Origin: Hsuehochloa calcarea
Taxonomy: Eukaryota > Streptophyta > Magnoliopsida > Poales > Poaceae
Direction: 5' to 3'
Length of the DNA: 64,000 bases
NCBI GenBank assembly: GCA_036346395.1
Contig: CM070599.1
Location: forward strand, 20,017,232 to 20,081,231
This document shows, one piece after another, positions 33,227 to 45,692 of this stretch; position 1 is the first letter of the stretch, and each line of letters opens with the position of its first letter. Below the pieces are notes generated by a model. That model did no database searches. It saw only the letters and a list, made by a program, of their open reading frames with translations, and was not told the origin of the DNA. Both the position numbers and the translations under genes were made by a program.

Positions 33227-35738
33227 TGTAATATTCTGAAAAAAAATAAATAAAAATAATAATCTCTTAAGGGCCTATGCGTAATTAAAGAAATTAGATA
33301 CGTGAAAATAAATTAATTTTGAGTTTTGCGGAGGGGCTAGACTGTGCGAGGTATAAAAGGAACGTGGGAAAAGTGGATTCTAGAAACCATAGCAGTCTTT
33401 TCTTTTTCCACCCAGCCGCCGCCTGCACCTTTTTGCGTCACCCGCGTCCTATTGTGCCGCACGCGCACTGCCGAGCTCTCGCCGTTACCTTCCTGCCGAG
33501 TGTAGCGCTTGTGCGTGCGTGTGGGAGCCGACCAACCCATGCGCCCGGTTGCGTGAAGCCGGCCGGCCGCCCGCCCGCTTCAGTCTTTGGCCAGCGACAT
33601 CACCCGAGTGCCCAGTTGCGTGAAAGCCTCTGCCGCCGATCACCGCGTGCGTGGTCGCCACTGGTCGCCACGCGCTCCGCGAGTGCGCTGCCGCGTGATT
33701 TCCTTGCATTGCAAGCGTGCGTGTAGATGGGTTACCTGGTGTTGCATGCATGCGGATTTTGAAGCCACCAACTGATCCGTGTATGTACTACGTGCTGCAC
33801 TTTTCTTTCATGGTTTCTAGCTTGATTAGATTGTACTGCTTTTGTTTTCACGCATGCATGTGGGCTAGTTAATTAATTTAGTTCGTGGCTAGCTATGGTG
33901 ATTAACTAATCATGCAAGGTACTACGTATGCAAGCATACATGTTTAACGAGTAACATTGAGACAGACCTAGTTGGTGCTGCATGCTTCAGTTATACATGT
34001 TTATCTGAGGTATTAAAGGAGAGAGAGGAGCTAGCATGTTTTGTTGGAACAGTAAGGGAAATTATTCGCATGTTTTTAGTCGGGAAGATATCGAACAGTA
34101 GATTGGTTTTGGTATGCTGTTCTGTTGTACGATTTCTTCAGGTACCTTAATTGCGAATTTTGGGAATGTCATCTACTAGTTAATTGTAGATAATTTCGAT
34201 ATCTTTCTATATAATATTTAAACATGTCGATCGGACAAGTATAATTCGATTTATGAATTTTGGAAGACTGCTGTCTTTGTAGTCGTCGTATTTCGGCACT
34301 GTTTTGGTAGACTAGAGATTAAAAATAGTAATTGGACTAATTGGAGTTTTTGATCTACAGGAAAGATGTAGATAATTGTCTAAGGGTTATGTAGAATCCA
34401 AGAACTCGAATTTTGGTTGGGTAAAACAAAAGTTATGAATTTAGTAAGACCCGCTGTCCCGAAGCTGACAGATCGGTCTTCTAGGTTAAAAACAGAGGGT
34501 TAGATGATTTAATTAGAAGACTTGGTAAACTAAGAAAATGAGGGGAATTTTGTGAAAAATCCAGAACTGGGTGGTTTGTCGTGATCGGACTTTTTAGTCG
34601 AAAGTTACACTCTTTTTAGTACCAGGACAGCAAGGGGTGACTATTCGGTACCGGGGAAGCGTGGTAGGTTTAGGGACGGGTAGGAGTGATGTCGATTGAT
34701 TGCTTTTCTTGATGCTGTAGCTTGTATTTAAATTTGAATATTTGATGTAGGAGAGGCGTCGTGCTTGCTGCCATCTTCTAGCCAAACCGTGCGTCGCAAC
34801 TAGTAAAGGCAAGTGCATGGTAGACAGCGTTCAATGATTGTTCACTGTTTTCTTTACCTTCTATTACCATTATTGTTGTGATTTTATTTTATTTAATTGC
34901 AAATAATGGAAAGGTATGGTTATATCTTTGCTGATAATCATGAGGAAAAGTTGGATATGATGAATATGATGGAGTTTGTATTTTGCATACATAAGCATCT
35001 TTGCATATGAGCAGGTGATCATGAATGATCACAACTCCACGGGAGTGGAGGAGGTCCCCGATCCTTGTGGAGGAACGGGCTTGAGAGTGAATGTTGTTGC
35101 GAGCATTCACTCATGCTCTACCGGTATATGCGAAAGAAGTGCATGTGGACATGTAGATTAGAGTTGCATTGATATATGAGATTAATGGGTGTGAAACAAA
35201 GAGAAGATAACAACATGATAATATTAATAGAAGTACCTATGATGATAATGAAGTTATTGAATGCTGTTGATTTATTATTGTTCGTTGTATATCGATGTGT
35301 TTGCTGAGTCGTGGACTCACCCTTGCTCTTTGTTGTCTTTAGGTGATCTTCGAGGACACCGTGACTGAGAGCGAGTAGAGCACATGGATTAGATCCATAC
35401 TTCAATCACATGATCATTTGCCATAAGATCTTTTCATTCAATGTTGGATTACTCTTGGACATGCTAGAGGCTGAATAAAGTTTAGGTAACATTTTGGACT
35501 AGATTATTTATTTCAATGATTTGGATTCAGTAGTTGGTGCTATCCTGGATTGTTTACCTAGTTATATTTCCCCTTGCTTATTTACTCTTGCTTGATTCAT
35601 AGTTATGGATGCTCTTTTGTGATCCAGGGATATGTCCATTGATGTTTTCTTGCTGAAATTTTATAGTGTGTCAATAATTATTAGTTTAGAGAGTAGTTTA
35701 GTGGCATTCCAGGCTCAGTGTTGGGCTGGGGTGTTACA
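33227..35738 (+). mobile_element. Solo LTR (2512 bp), TSD GTCTC, inserted in the copia element
   Basis: It begins TGTAATATTC and ends GGGGTGTTACA. The pentamers at 33222-33226 and 35739-35743 are both GTCTC. Copia sequence continues on both sides. A TATA box GTATAAAAGG lies at 33351-33360, followed by a C-rich leader with open frames that I treat as non-coding. No gag, pol or primer-binding site is inside, so it is a solo LTR, presumably gypsy-type from its size and TGTAA...TTACA ends. Confidence 0.85.
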
Positions 35739-35939
35739 GTCTCGTAATTAATTTTTCGATGGCACTATGGGGCACACAAAATCTTCCTGATTTGGAAAAT
35801 TATTTATATAGATATTATGTCTCTGTGAATTGTTAATTATATTTATCATCATTCTAAGACCTGGGTGGCCTAATCTATTATGCTAGAGACAAAAAAGTTC
35901 AGAGCTTCTAAATACAGTTTTTATGACAGTATAGGCTGT

Positions 35940-36194
35940 GGGTGCCTTAATATTAGTGTTGTATAGCCCAGTTTCATATGACAGAAGTCATTCTAATACC
36001 ATTTTTTCACTTTCTTCATGCTTTGTAATGAGCAGGTATTCCTTACTATACTCTTCTTTAGTCTCTACGTGGAAACCGTTAGCGCTAATATCTTTGAGAG
36101 TTCTAGTCGATTCTGGGTATAACAAGGCTTCTTTCATGCCAAAGTTGTGCCTATCTAGAGTATAATTGTGGCCCTTCCTGAGCCTATTATACAA
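35940..36194 (-). pseudogene. Copia gag-pre-integrase tract
   Basis: LLYPESTRTLKDISANGFHVETKEE and LLITKHEESEKMVLE match the block before the zinc-binding integrase domain in copia elements. The neighbouring sequence up to 36530 is frameshifted. Confidence 0.75.
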
Positions 36195-36499
36195 GTATCG
36201 CTGCTTGTGATTGTCGTAAGACTACCAGTATTTTTGCTGATCGACTGAAAGAATTTCGTCTCTCTCAAGGTGGTAGTCGTTATGCTACTATCCGCTAAGC
36301 ACACTTCCTCCATAGGGTGCCACACGTGTTATGATACTTCAAATACAAGAACATAACTTGCTATTATAAATGCAGGAAAATAAGCCTTACAGGACTCATC
36401 ACAAGAATTTAATACTTTGCTCTCCTAGAGCTTACAACCATTATTAAAAGAGTAAAATAATTCAAAGTTCTATCACAATCACTAACTGCAAGTGATGAT

Positions 36500-37260
36500 A
36501 AAAAGATCTAAGTGCAATGCGTGCACTAGATTAAATCAGCGAAGCATGTAGAAACTTATGTCTGAATCTGCTCCATGGCGATCTTCTCCTCTAGGACAAC
36601 TATGGCTGTGGCCGCTGCGATGTCCAAAGGAGGGTTGATGGGGGCTGCTACTGGGCTATCCACATCCATGAGTGCAACTAATGGCTGTGGGTCCTTCGTG
36701 CCTGCAATGTCAAGGTGTGCCTCATGCTGACCTTTGCCCTTCTTCTTGCACTGAAAAGCATCAATAACGTGTGACCCATGACCTAACCCTTCTTTCCCCT
36801 CTCTTTTGTGAGAGACTTCCTCACCTTGTAGCTGCTAGCATTGGCTTGATTGTCGATATTGCTACTAGGCGGCTGTGAGATTTAGTTCTTCATTAGAACA
36901 TCATCTTGAGCTTCCACAACTTGCATGGCGTCAATCAATTCAGCATACTCCTTGTAGCCATCTTGACGATAGACGCGTGCGGATTGCACCGCATTCGGGT
37001 GAAAGGTAGAGAGAGTCTTCTCAATCTTCTACTCATCAGTGATTACCTTACCACAGAGTTGAAGACTGGTACAACTTCTGGCCCTGCTACGCCATCTCTT
37101 TCGATCTTCTGGTTCATGATGCCAATCATCTACATATTCATACAAAGAGTTCATAAGATTATTGCTGGTAATTTGCATAAAATGGTTGCAAAAATTCTCA
37201 TAATGTTCCAGCATTTTTCTACGCACTTTTCATGATTTACTGCTATTTTAGTGATTAAAC
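36500..37260 (-). pseudogene. Probable copia gag remnant
   Basis: The minus strand near 36740-36770 reads FQCKKKGKGQHEAH, which resembles a damaged zinc knuckle with the second Cys and the Asp/Cys end lost. Next comes a proline-containing tail (DSPVAAPINPPLDIA). Upstream, KMLEHYENFCNHFMQITSNNL (37220-37155) may belong to the capsid part. The identification rests mainly on position. Confidence 0.45.
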
Positions 37261-37811
37261 GTAATATAAATAATCATAGATAATCAAAACAACAAATACA
37301 ATATATAAATTACAAAGAAATAATAACAACAAAGTTAAAGATGCTTCAAATGCTCAAAATGATTCAAAAATTGAATTACCGAGGCCCTTTTCTGCTGGGA
37401 TTTGAATTTTTGGTGAATATTGTAATTTTCATGGGCTAAACCAGTAAATTTCAATTCTAAGAAAAAAATTTTGCGCAATTTTTCATTTTCTGAGGGGTTA
37501 TTCTACAAGACTTTCTTTCTAGAAATAGTTCCTCACATTTTTCAGAACTTTAAGGGTTTATTTGCAAATTTCCACCAATTTTTTACTTGGGCTAGGCCCA
37601 TCCGGCCCGCGTGGCCCATTTAAAAGGGAAGGGGGCTGGGTTAGGTTTTCCCTAACCCTGTTCTCCCAGGTGACGGCGGCTCCATGCGAGATGGAAGCGA
37701 CACTACGGGCGGCCGATAGCGAGCGGGCATGGAGGCGGTAGCGGCGGCGGCCCCAGTGCGGAGGCGGCGCGAGGGTGACCATTTTTTCTTTTTCTATTCA
37801 TGCAATAAATT

Positions 37812-38010
37812 GTGCAATCATCATATACTCTTTTCATGTAATCTACCAGTCGGCTTGGCCGGCGACTTCAAGTTAGCTCGCGGTAGATTAGAGCAAATTT
37901 GCAATCTACAATCTACAGTGCAATCATCATCTCTTCTTTCATGCAACTCACTGATCGGCTTGGCCGGTGACTTCAAGTCCGCTCGGAGTAGATTATAGCG
38001 GATTTGCACC
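37812..38010. repeat. 106-bp tandem duplication in the copia leader
   Basis: The block starting GTGCAATCATCAT at 37812 recurs at 37918. Both copies contain CGGCTTGGCCGG-GACTTCAAGT and GTAGATTA-AGC-ATTTGCA, with about a dozen differences. Confidence 0.8.
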
Positions 38011-38159
38011 ATAGAAAAAACTCTAGAAAGCCAAATTTACATAATTGAAAGCGATCTAGAAAATGCGATTCGATCTACGAGCGTCATGCTATGACGGTTA
38101 CCTTTCGATCCGAGTAGAGTAGGCCTAGAGGTAGGCCGGAGTTGATCGTGCTGATAACG

Positions 38160-38399
38160 TGCCGAGGAACCGTCGCTGGCGAGTCCAGTCTGATCACCTC
38201 GTAGCCAAATGTAGAATCACATCAAACAACGCAAGAACAAATAGTAGATTGAACACAAAGCGAGATAAAGATGTACGGGGTATTCTTCTTTTTTATTCCT
38301 TCTTCAAGCAACCAACCTTTTATAATGACCTTACTAGAGTTTTGGTCAAGGCACCCACTCATGGGCTAGCTGCTGGGCCCAACCCATGGTTTTCCAACA
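38160..38399 (-). repeat. Copia 5' LTR
   Basis: On the minus strand it begins TGTTGGAAAACCATGGG and ends CGGTTCCTCGGCA, 240 bp. The primer-binding region GTTATCAGCACG follows directly. No second copy of this LTR is present in the window. Confidence 0.7.
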
Positions 38400-39005
38400 A
38401 TATAGAGGCAGAAGAGCAGGCATAGCAGTCAAGTGATTTATTAAATAGTATTATTTTAATAAAGATTTACAAAAATAAATAGTCAAAAATACATCAATAG
38501 ACTACTGTTGCCATTTTTTGAAATAGCGACAGATATGCAGTTCTATCGCCACTGTCACCAATTGAAATGGCAACATCAGGTCGATATTGAAATTAAATTA
38601 AATTTATATTTAGGTAATATTTTTAAGTGTGGGCGCAACCGATTGTTTTAAAAAAGATGAGGAAATATGAAGTAGAGAACAATTTAGGAGTTTGGTCTAA
38701 CCTAATATATTTGGAATGAGATTTCATCAGTGCAATAAAAAAATAACCGCCTTCAAGGGGGCAATAACAAAAGTATTGAAGTGTCATTTTGTAATGCAAT
38801 TGTCCCTTTGTTGAACTGATTTATTTGAGAGTACATAACGAAATATTAGACAGAGAATGACTTAGGAATGAAGATGTTGTCATTTTGCATACGAAAATGC
38901 TATAAGTAGGGTGGTGTGGGGCGTCGTGATGCTGACTCCCTCACATGGTTACTTATACACACACAAAAACAAATAATATCGTAAACACGATACTAGCATA
39001 ACGTA

Positions 39006-41175
39006 TGTAACACCCTGGCTATTCCGAAGCCAAAATGCTACCTAAAAGATCTAACATACAACTACACTTCAGAAGTATTTTAAGCAAAAACTCATATAAT
39101 GGCAGAAAGGAATCATCATGCATTAAAACCGCAGCAGGACTAAAGACTAAATTCAAGTATATAAGCAGGGAGTGATTAAGGACCACTAGCAGCATTTAAA
39201 TAGACATATCATGGAGAGAAACTTCAACCAATCTTAACTTTATTTATTACAGTTCCTCAACTAGCGAATGGAAGACATAATCGAAGCTTATTATTGAAGA
39301 ATAAAAGTATGGTGAACTGAGTGAAAAGTGCTTGTTTACTCCCTCCCAACATAGCCATCAACAACGATCACCTAAATAAAAAACAAAATAAGAATAAGTC
39401 GAAACTCAGCAAGTACAATAATTAAGTGAACATACAAAATTATGAACAATTCAACCACAATACAAAATATGAATATATCACTCAAAACTTATGTGGATGG
39501 ATGGAATGAATGGATGCATTAAAATGAATGGACTGCACACATGCTCATACCGGTATAGCGAGTGACATACCCGTCGGTGTTCACCTAAGCCCGTACTTAA
39601 CAAATTCCGGGGATCCAATTACCGTATGAAGAACGTTTCATACGGGTGTCCGAAATTTGCCCACATTGGAATGGTGGGTCTTACATGCCTATACTGGAGT
39701 TGATGGGTCTTTACAAATCCACTCCCGTGGACGGAACATGAAGAACGCATGAATGGAATGAAACATATGCAATGAATGTTACCACTTTCTTCAACATGGA
39801 TTACCAGTTAAGAAGGGAATATATGACATAGAATATGAACATGGATCATAACATTAACAGTACATCAACAATCATTCAACAAAAATCAATATATATTAAC
39901 ACATTATACTTGCCTTCCGCGTTGTGACGCGCTAGGAGGCAACGATGGCGCTCCTACACTCGCCGCCTCGCCGCCTACACAAATATGTACTCAAAATAAG
40001 GACGACATGGTATGACAAAACTACCGGTGATCTACAATAACCCCCTGACTATCCAATACAACAAATAGACCCAAAACTGAAATAAGACAATTCATCCACC
40101 TAAAACGACTCTGGACAGCGGCACGGAAAAATTCATATCTACTGATCTGGGACTCGGAACGAGATGAGTCCAGTGCACAAAGAAACTTAAAGAGAAAAAC
40201 TACAAAATTCTAGTTGACAAGATTTCCTAATTCTGCCAAAATATTTGACTAAACAGTAGGTGAAAATGCCTGACAGCAATCTGTCCAGACGATCAGAACA
40301 GGAGCGAAGAACATAACATAACTTTTAATTTATAAATCCAATTAAAGTGTTCTTTATCAATCTAGAAATATGATAAAATTATATACATACATCGTTTTGG
40401 GTGATAAATCTGAATCTGATCCTAACCAAGTCATATTTCAATAAACAACTATACTGACAATTCTCGTCAGGTTTCTTAGGACAGCAAGAAAGAATATATC
40501 ATAACTTTTGAACCGTGCATCGGAATCTGGTGATCTTGGAGTTGAGAACCTCCAGATCGGCCTCTAAGAAGCCGAAACCGGCCACGCAAGAAACTGGACA
40601 GATTCTGGAAATTCTACGACGGCAATTTGATTCAATCCTAATAATCAAATCTGGATCCATATAGTACCAAACAACGAAATGGACTCCTCGTTACCCTTGA
40701 AGACTCGCAGGGAGACGACGTTCAACCTCCCGAAGAACTCCCCTCCTTCCTTCTTCCTCCCTGCTAATGGCCGGCCACTACGGGGAAGAAAATCGGTTGG
40801 AGGCAATGGCAGGAGGAGGCGGCTTCGGGAAAGACCTTGGAGAGCAGCACCGGGGATCACCAGGGGCCGGCACCAAGGGTACGAGGCGGCGCTAGGGGCA
40901 GGGGATGGCGCCGGTTTGGGGAGAGGGGGCGGCGGCTGGTGGGGGGAATAGAGAGGGAGAGGATGAAAGGGGGGGGGGTTAGGTTAGGGAGGGGAGTGGG
41001 GCGCATGGGCTTGGGCCTGGTGCGCCTCCCACCTCCTTGGCCCACTCTTGGCCGGCCAGGGTTGCACCAGCCTGGGCCGGAGGCCCAGGGTCCAAAATTT
41101 CTCCAAAATCTTGAATTTTTAAATAGTTCTATCTCCCGAATAAAATCCTCTCTAAACGAAATTCGGAATATTACA
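39006..41175 (-). repeat. Gypsy 3' LTR (left copy, 2170 bp)
   Basis: It matches 45693-47414 over most of its length but is longer by two main blocks (about 39364-39570 and about 40025-40310) that the other copy lacks. It lacks a GGTGGCTATGGAAAGC-type block that the other copy has near 46740-46790. Confidence 0.9.
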
Positions 41176-41209
41176 TTCTACCCCCCTTAACAGAATTCGA
41201 CCCCGAATT

Positions 41210-42922
41210 CTAACCGTCGAAATGAATACGGGAACAGAATACCACAGAATTGAAATTAACGATGTAACACATACCAGAAGTAAATAGATCTGGATACTGC
41301 TCGCGCATGCGGGACTCTAGCTTCCAAGTGGCCTCTCTCTCAGTCTGATGAGACCAAAGAACTTTAACGTACTTTAAAGTCTTGTTTCTTAGCACCCGCT
41401 CTGACTTCTCTACTATATTTAATGGTCGGGACTTGAAAGTAAGATCCTGCTCAATGCTCAACGGCTCCAATGGTATAGCATGCTCTGGGTCTCTCAAGAA
41501 TTTCCTCAACATTGATACATGGAACACATTATGGACTCCGCTCATGGATTCAGGAAGATCCAAACGATAGGCCAATTTCCCAATTTGTGCCACGATTGGA
41601 AATGGTCCAACGTACCTCGGGCTAAGCTTTCCTTTGGTACCAAACCGCACTACCCCTCTGGTAGGCGATACTCTCAACAAAACTTCGTCCCCCACCTCGA
41701 ATTCCAACTCTTGCCTTCTGACATCTTCATAGCTCTTCTGTCGACTCTGAGCAGCCAACAGATTCTTCCTAATCTCTGCTACTCTGGCCACAGTCTACTG
41801 AACCCAATCGGGGCCCAAAATTGCTCGCTCTCCAACTGCATCCCAACACAACAGGGACCTGCACTTCCGCCCATAGAGAACCTCGAACAGAGCAGCTCGA
41901 ATACTAGCGTGATAGCTGTTGTTATAGGCAAACTCTGCCAGAGCTAAGTGATCTTCCCAGCCTCCCTTCCAAGTCATAATACAACATCTGAGCATATCCT
42001 CCAGTGCCTGTATAGTGCGTTCAGACTGTCCATCTGTTTGGGGGTGAAAAGCGGTACTAAGACGAAGTTGTGTGCCCAAGGCACTTTGCGAACTCTCCCA
42101 GAACTTGGAGACAAATTTAACATCTCGATCAGAAACAATGGTTTTAGAAACCCCATGCGACCGCACTATTTCTCGCGCATAGAGAGGAGCCAAATCACTT
42201 GCTGAATTTGTTGTACGAATTGGAATGAAATATGCAGACTTACTGAACCGGTCCACTATGACCCAAATAGCATCCTTTCCTCGCTGCGTGCGAGGTAAAC
42301 CAACTAGGAAATCTATGGATATGCCATCCCACGGCCATACTGGAACCTCCAAAGGTTGTAGCAAACCTGCTGGTTGCTTATGCTCAGCCTTGACCCGCTG
42401 GCAAACTCCACAGGATGCTACATATTGAGCGATATCAACCTTCGTCCTTTTCCACCAGAAACTCTTCTTCAAGTCCTTGTACATCTTGGTCTCACCAGGA
42501 TGTACGGTATACGGAGTACGATGTGCTTCCCTTAGAATCTCATCTTTAACTTGAGCCTCCTGTGGTACACAGAGGCGACCTTTAAAACACAATGCACCAG
42601 ACTCATCTACGCTGAAGTGACCACGTTTGCCCTCAACAAAACGCTTCCTCACTCGTTGGAGCATCTGATCATGATGTTGTGCTTCCCGCACTCGATCTGG
42701 GATGGCTGACTCAAGAAGTAACCGAGTCTCAGTTTGGGCGGTACCCGCAAAGCAAAATGAGATATCCACATGCTCAAAATCAGTAATAAGACAACTGAGA
42801 GTAGGAGGTGTCGCCTTGCGACTCAAAGCTTCTGCTACAACATTAGCCTTGCCAGGGTGATACTGAATAGTGAGATCATAGTCTTTGATCAGCTCTAGCA
42901 ATCTCCTCTGTCTTAGGTTCAA
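41210..42922 (-). pseudogene. Gypsy integrase with C-terminal chromo-like tail
   Basis: 42922-41795 begins after RNase H and contains the HHCC zinc region (HRTPYTVHPGETKMY, then CGVCQ). The catalytic core has D (GISIDFLVGLP), D (IVSDRDVKF) and E (DGQSERTIQ). A TAG at about 41792-41794 after ILGPDWVQ breaks the frame. Directly downstream, 41791-41210 continues VAEIRKNLLAAQSRQKSY, YVGPFPIVAQIGKLAYRL, FHVSMLRKFLRDP and ends WSHQTEREATWKLESRM, the degenerate chromodomain position typical of plant chromoviruses. Apart from this stop the region is open, so loss is recent compared with the other elements here. Confidence 0.92.
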
Positions 42923-43226
42923 GTCTTTCGGTAAAGATGTATTTTAGACTCTTGTGATCAGTGAATATATCACAAGATTCGCCGTACAAATAATGGCGCC
43001 AGATCTTCAAAGCAAGAACCACTGCAGCAAGCTCTAGATCATGAGTAGGATAATTCTGCTTGTGTTTCTTCAACTGCCTCGATGCATAGGCAATCACTTT
43101 GCCATCCTGCATGAGTACACAACCAAGTCCAACTCTAGACGTATCTGAATAGATGGTGAACCGCTTTCTGTGCGAATTGGAGCTCGGAAGGGTAAGAATT
43201 GGAGCAGTCACCAACCTATCTTTCAA
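42876..43226 (-). pseudogene. Gypsy RNase H and RT connection
   Basis: The frame reads LKDRLVTAPILTLP, then FTIYSDTSRVGLGCVLMQDG (first catalytic Asp of RNase H), IAYASRQLKKHKQNYPTHDL with ELAAVVLALKIWRHYLYG, and FTDHKSLKYIF. It shifts frame at RLxPKT into the integrase frame, which starts NLRQRRLLEL. Confidence 0.9.
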
Positions 43227-43339
43227 AGTACAGAAACTTCGCTCACACGTGTCGACCCATGATCCTCTTGGAATTTGACACCTTTTGTGTCAGGCTTCCA
43301 TGGGACATCACCTAGCAATGGTCTCAGTAGAGAAAAAAC

Positions 43340-43475
43340 CGATTATAACCCGATCGAGGTGTTCACCTAAGCTCGATATTTATTCTTTACAATAGCTCGA
43401 TTAAGAGCCAGTAGTCCACACACATACGCCAACCGCCATCTTTCTTCTTAACAAATTTTGGGGATCCAATTACTA
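43340..43475 (-). pseudogene. Gypsy RT N-terminal remnant flanked by LTR-like blocks
   Basis: The minus strand reads VKKKDGGWRMCVDYWLL and then VKNKY-like sequence, the finger region of gypsy RT. On one side (43449-43474) is TTAACAAATTTTGGGGATC, shared with the LTR near 46068-46090. On the other side (about 43352-43377) is GGTGTTCACCTAAGC, also shared with the LTR. RT palm sequence including YxDD is absent between here and 43260. Confidence 0.75.
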
Positions 43476-43742
43476 GCCAACACGAACAATGAATTAGATG
43501 GTGCACTGCCCTGAAACACCAGTTCCTCACCGGACGGGGCCTACAAAGTCACCGTCTTCTAGAAGCAACAAATCTTGGCACGGTAACGGAATAACCAATC
43601 CATGCCCAGAATAACATCAAAAGGTGACAACTGAATTACCATAAGGTTAGCAGTGAAATTCTCATCATCAATAGTAATAGAGCAAAGTTTGACATGTCAG
43701 AGAGCTAGAAATAAGACCCCGAGAGCCGATCATCACAGAGAC

Positions 43743-45312
43743 TCAAAAATATGTCGAACTCAAACTCGCCCTTCGAGCAAACTCCAGGGACACAAACGAA
43801 TAAGTAGCCCCTAAATCAAACATAACAAAAGCATCATGTGAATCGACTAGCAAAGTACCTGTCACCAAGTCAGGACGACCCATAGTCTCAGGGGTGGGCA
43901 TGGCGTAGACTCCCGGTGGTGCCGGAGCAAAGGATGCACCAACACACGGCGAAGGGTAACCAGGAACTGATGCGGGAAGAATGAACAATGGTGGTGAGTC
44001 GGAACGGGGTTCCAGTAGAAACCCGCAGGAGGTGTAGGAGTAAAAGCTGCAGGAGGAACCCATCCTGAAGAGAACTGAGGCGCAGACACAGCAGCTAGGG
44101 TCTGAACTGAACCCCGAGGAACACTGGAAGAAGAAGCTGCTGGGACTAACTCCCACCTGATGATGCTCGTTGGGTTCTGCTTGCATACAGACAACTTGTG
44201 GCCTTCCCGACCACACTGACGGCATGTCCCTGTAAAGGAACACTCTGAAGCCCGGTGCCCCTCACCATACCTGAAGCATTTCATACCTTGACCTGGAGCA
44301 GGACACATCTGGGGTGTAGATGACGAAGAACGTGGCACCGATGAAGAAGATTGCCACTGCTGAATAGGGTGCAAGGGATGACCTCCCTGAAACCTCTTGG
44401 GAGCAGGTCGCTAAGAAGACCCACCTCCCCCACCAAAACTCCGCTTCTGGCCACCACCAGCACCACCAGCAGGGACATGGCCACTAGCAGCCTGCCTCTG
44501 CGAAGAAGGATCCCTCTCCAGCTCCATCCCCCTGGCCTGTTGGACCACGGAGCTGAAGTCACGCAAACCGGTAGCCCCCAGAATCTGGCGATACTCCTGA
44601 TTGAGGCCCCGACGGAACCTTTTGGCCTTCTCCCCGTCATCACTAGCCACCGGTGGTACAAAGCGTACTAGGTTGTTAAACCCAGTCTCATACTCAGACA
44701 CTGACATCTTCCCTTGAATAAATGTCAGCAGTGATTGCTCCATCTTCTCAATGAAGGAGTCCGGATAGAACTTTGTCCTGAATTTCTCCATGAATACCTC
44801 CCAAGTAACTGGTCCCTGCACTGGGGTCCTAGTAGACATAACCCCTTCCCACCAGATATCAGCTTGGCCCATCAATTGAAAGACCACAAATCGCGCCTTC
44901 TGCGCAGAAGTCAGCTCTAACGCCCCAAACTGTCTTTCCATATACCTCAACCAATCTGCAGCCTGAACCGGAGTACCTGCTCCGTTAAAGGTGTCCAGAC
45001 GAAGTGACATCCGCTCGCGGAGACTCATCCTAGCCTCGAGTGGAATTGCTGCAGCAACTTGTTTCGCGCAGTCGCAGTCGCCGTAGGAAACGCTGCCTGT
45101 AATTGATGGCGGAGTAGCTGGTTCTCCCTCTAGAGATTCTGAATGATATCATTGCTGACGCACTGAGCCTCATGGCCGGAGGAGTGAGGCAATATCTTCA
45201 AGAGCAAAGCACAAGAGATCTCTCCTGACGGCGAAGACACAATGATCAAGGCTTCACGACCACGACCACGGATCGGTGGACGACCACGGCCACGGCCTCT
45301 ACCCCTTGCCAT
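43743..45312 (-). pseudogene. Gypsy gag-protease
   Basis: The start is MARGRGRGRGRPP at 45312, then a stop after IIQNL. The main capsid block (45028-44411) contains RLDTFNGAGTPVQAADWLRYMER, FQLMGQADIWWEGV and FRTKFYPDSF. After a stop at about 44410, 44374-43862 carries two zinc-knuckle positions: CFRYGEGHRASEC, in which the second Cys is Tyr, and an intact CRQCGREGHKLSVC. The protease tract near 43830-43760 reads VMFDLGATYSFVS, where the usual D-S/T-G has become D-L-G. These changes suggest loss of protease and of one knuckle. Confidence 0.88.
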
Positions 45313-45501
45313 CTAAGAACAACACAACAAATAAAACCAAACACTTAGCTTAACAGCAATATAGTACAAAATAATTTAACGACGACTCATTTAATCAAGT
45401 CGCATCAATGGAAATGCGGAAGCAATGAATTACCCAACCCCTCCTACTGTGCACAGTGTGTCAATTTTAAGATGTTTGAATTAACCGCGGACCTAAAGCC
45501 C

Positions 45502-45690
45502 GCTCTGATACCATTTGTAACGCCCTCGGCAGCATAACACATACGCGGAAAATGCCCGAAACCACCCCTCGGTACACGTCTGTGCGTCCAGAGCAGGCAC
45601 ATATGCCATGCCATGTGTCCACTCCGGGCTCACATGTGACATGCGCCATATGCCCGCGCCCGTGCAGCGAAGGTTGATGCTCTGATACCA
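45502..45690 (-). other. Two primer-binding sites 177 bp apart, each next to an LTR-end-like sequence
   Basis: GCTCTGATACCA (inverse of TGGTATCAGAGC) occurs at 45502-45513 and 45679-45690. Each is followed after two bases by a TGTAAC start (TGTAACGCCC at 45516, TGTAACACCC at 45693). The second belongs to the proper LTR. The first looks like the last about 160 bp of a different LTR inserted with its own primer site. Confidence 0.85.
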
Positions 45691-45692
45691 AC

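Larger units (their letters stand above)
31280..38399 (-). mobile_element. Ty1/copia element, 5' half to RT, split by a solo LTR and truncated on the left
   Basis: On the minus strand the order is 5' LTR (38160-38399), primer-binding region with GTTATCAGCACG (about 38149-38160), gag-like remains (about 37250-36500), pre-integrase tract (36194-35940), integrase/linker (33220-32420) and RT (31790-31290). A 2.5-kb solo LTR interrupts it at 33227-35738. The RT is cut at 31279 by another LTR and no 3' LTR remains. Multiple stops show it is dead. The 5' UTR contains a 106-bp tandem duplication (37812-38010). Confidence 0.8.

Noticed and set aside
33319..33775. 135-aa plus and 88-aa minus frames in the solo LTR
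   Set aside because: They lie in the GC-rich leader downstream of the LTR TATA box and have no domain.
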